Both the position numbers and the translations under genes were made by a program. A stretch of DNA of 7,806 nt, from positions 1 to 7,806 of the forward strand of contig DHXL01000046.1 in NCBI GenBank assembly GCA_002415335.1, written 5' to 3'. The DNA comes from Oxalobacteraceae bacterium UBA5157. GTDB taxonomy: Bacteria; Pseudomonadota; Gammaproteobacteria; Burkholderiales; Burkholderiaceae_D. Position 1 is the first letter of the stretch. Each line of letters starts with the position of its first letter. The notes beneath the pieces are model-generated. The model made no database searches, had not been told where the DNA came from, and worked only from the letters and a program-made list of their open reading frames with translations. Shown in pieces: positions 6,617-7,806 of this stretch.

Positions 6617-6653
6617 GACAAGGAAAGAGTACGCTTCGCTTTGACCTTCCCGC
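6617..6653 (+). repeat. REP-like palindromic intergenic repeat, copy C (GNAT-gap gap), degraded
   Basis: AGAGTACGCT then CGCTT (6626-6641) matches copy B at 15 of 16 positions, and the right end TTCCCGC (6647-6653) also matches. The left GGGACAG is changed to GGAAAG and one base is lost on the right. Only GGAA/TTCC still pairs perfectly, so the hairpin is largely lost. It begins directly after the GNAT stop and is in the same orientation as copies A and B. Confidence 0.7.
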
Positions 6654-6669
6654 GCTGCTTAGAAATATT
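6641..6669 (+). promoter_or_regulatory. Candidate gap promoter
   Basis: TTGACC (6641-6646, 5 of 6 to the -35 consensus), a 17-base spacer and AATATT (6664-6669, 4 of 6 to the -10 consensus), in an AT-rich stretch. It predicts a start near 6676 and a leader of about 44 bases. The -35 box lies inside repeat copy C. A promoter at this point would let gap be expressed more strongly than tkt and the GNAT gene. Confidence 0.45.
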
Positions 6670-6707
6670 TTTATTTCCGTGTTTTGAACTTGCTGAAATT
6701 TTGTCCT

Positions 6708-6713
6708 TAGGAG
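6708..6713 (+). promoter_or_regulatory. Shine-Dalgarno site of gap
   Basis: TAGGAG, six bases before the ATG at 6720, is the strongest ribosome-binding site in the window. It fixes the gap start and fits the high expression usual for this enzyme. Confidence 0.85.
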
Positions 6714-6719
6714 AAAACC

Positions 6720-7730
6720 ATGACTATCCGCGTTGCAATCAACGGCTACGGCCGCATCGGCCGCAATATCCTTCGTGCTCACTACGAAGGCGGCAAAAAA
6801 AATGACATTCAGATCGTTGCGATCAACGACCTTGGCGATGCCAAGTCGAATGCCCACCTGACGCGCTACGATACTGCGCACGGCAAGTTCCCGGGCACGG
6901 TCACGGTCGACGGCGACAGCATGATCGTCAACGGCGACAAGATTCGCGTCTTCGCGCAACGCAACCCGGCCGAGATTCCATGGGGCGAGCTCAACGTCGA
7001 CGTCGTGCTCGAATGTACCGGTTTTTTTACCACCAAGGAAAAGGCATCGGCGCACATCGTCGGCGGCGCCAAGAAGGTCATCATCTCGGCGCCCGGCGGC
7101 AAGGATGTCGACGCCACCATCGTCTACGGCGTCAACCAGGATGTGTTGAAAGCCTCCGATACCGTGATCTCGAACGCATCGTGCACCACGAACTGCCTGG
7201 CGCCGCTGGCCAAGCCGCTGAACGACAAAATCGGCATCGTCAACGGCTTGATGACGACGGTTCACGCCTACACCAACGACCAGGTACTGACCGACGTGCT
7301 GCATGAAGACTTGCGCCGCGCCCGTTCCGCCACGATGAGCATGATCCCGACCAAGACCGGCGCTGCCGTTGCAGTTGGCCTGGTGCTGCCGGAATTGAAC
7401 GGCAAGCTGGACGGCTTTGCGATCCGCGTGCCGACCATCAACGTCTCGCTGGTCGACCTGTCCTTCATCGCCGCACGCGATACGACGGTGGCCGAAGTCA
7501 ACGCCATCATGAAGGAAGCATCGGAAGGTTCGCTGAAGGGTATCCTGACTTATCAAACCGAACCGCTGGTATCGATCGACTTCAACCACAATCCGGCTTC
7601 CAGTAACTTCGATTCGACGCTGACCAAAGTCTCCGGCCGTCTGGTCAAGGTGTCGTCGTGGTACGACAATGAATGGGGTTTCTCGAACCGCATGCTGGAC
7701 ACCACCGTGGCGTTGATGTCGGCGAAGTAG
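6720..7730 (+). CDS. gap: Type I glyceraldehyde-3-phosphate dehydrogenase
   Basis: This enzyme interconverts glyceraldehyde-3-phosphate and 1,3-bisphosphoglycerate with a nicotinamide cofactor, in glycolysis and gluconeogenesis. The 336 residues match the family. The Rossmann motif NGYGRIGR is at 8-15. The acidic residue that normally contacts the adenosine ribose is Asp37 in AINDLGD. The active site SNASCTTNC (151-159) has the nucleophile Cys155, with catalytic His182 in TTVHAYTNDQ. The phosphate-binding Arg236 is in AIRVPT, and the C-terminal DNEWGFSNRM is at 316-325. The S-loop reads DVLHEDLRRARS, with Val193-Leu194 where NAD-specific enzymes commonly have Leu-Pro, so cofactor preference is uncertain. 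The gene contains an A8 run (6795-6802) and a T7 run (7022-7028), both in frame. It has its own candidate promoter, a strong Shine-Dalgarno, and a terminator 37 bases after the stop. Confidence 0.98.
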   Translation: MTIRVAINGYGRIGRNILRAHYEGGKKNDIQIVAINDLGDAKSNAHLTRYDTAHGKFPGTVTVDGDSMIVNGDKIRVFAQRNPAEIPWGELNVDVVLECTGFFTTKEKASAHIVGGAKKVIISAPGGKDVDATIVYGVNQDVLKASDTVISNASCTTNCLAPLAKPLNDKIGIVNGLMTTVHAYTNDQVLTDVLHEDLRRARSATMSMIPTKTGAAVAVGLVLPELNGKLDGFAIRVPTINVSLVDLSFIAARDTTVAEVNAIMKEASEGSLKGILTYQTEPLVSIDFNHNPASSNFDSTLTKVSGRLVKVSSWYDNEWGFSNRMLDTTVALMSAK

Positions 7731-7766
7731 TCCCCGTTATTGCGCCGCAATGCCGAACTGTTAAAC

Positions 7767-7791
7767 GCCCCGCTAGTCGGGGCTTTTTTTT
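7767..7791 (+). terminator. Rho-independent terminator after gap
   Basis: GCCCCG (7767-7772), a five-base loop CTAGT and CGGGGC (7778-7783) form a perfect six-pair GC stem followed directly by eight T. It ends the tkt-GNAT-gap transcription unit. The remaining 15 bases to the window edge hold nothing I can assign. Confidence 0.92.
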
Positions 7792-7806
7792 GTGCGCCCA
7801 GCATGG

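Noticed and set aside
6616..6660. Repeat copy C as a terminator for tkt-GNAT
   Set aside because: The arms no longer pair beyond GGAA/TTCC and there is no U-tract after them.
6576..7589. 337-residue minus-strand open frame opposite gap
   Set aside because: Antisense to an unmistakable GAPDH gene and crosses its promoter; no family resemblance.

Overview
The window looks like a housekeeping stretch of a betaproteobacterial chromosome of the order Burkholderiales, with protein sequence style closest to Oxalobacteraceae (Herminiimonas, Herbaspirillum and Collimonas relatives). The family-level guess comes from recall of ileS, ribF, tkt and gap protein sequences, not from a search. The DNA is GC-rich with strong third-position GC bias. 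This produces many long antisense open frames, which I do not treat as genes.

Left half (minus strand, read right to left from about 3.9 kb): rsmE (16S rRNA m3U1498 methyltransferase), mtfA (M90-family zinc peptidase), ribF (bifunctional riboflavin kinase/FAD synthetase) and the 5' part of ileS (isoleucyl-tRNA synthetase, running off the left edge). ribF-ileS is the conserved proteobacterial pairing that normally continues into lspA. ribF seems to have its own promoter just downstream of mtfA.

Right half (plus strand, from about 4.06 kb): tkt (transketolase), a GNAT-family N-acetyltransferase overlapping the tkt stop by ATGA, and gap (type I glyceraldehyde-3-phosphate dehydrogenase), closed by a strong rho-independent terminator. 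tkt and gap belong to the pentose-phosphate and lower glycolytic/gluconeogenic pathways and share glyceraldehyde-3-phosphate. The GNAT gene is a small accessory gene lodged between them.

The 181-bp divergent rsmE/tkt region carries two back-to-back promoter candidates whose elements overlap. Every gap between genes is shorter than 300 bp. The main feature that the genes do not explain is a short REP-like palindromic repeat (GGGACAGAGT...ACTCTKTCCC) found in three intergenic gaps, always in the same orientation: ribF-ileS, rsmE-tkt and GNAT-gap. The copy before gap may supply the -35 box of the gap promoter. I see no CRISPR array, tRNA, rRNA, phage, defence system or complete insertion sequence, and no candidate for a wholly new biological system. 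The repeat family and the small regulatory and protein oddities listed below are what merit a second look.
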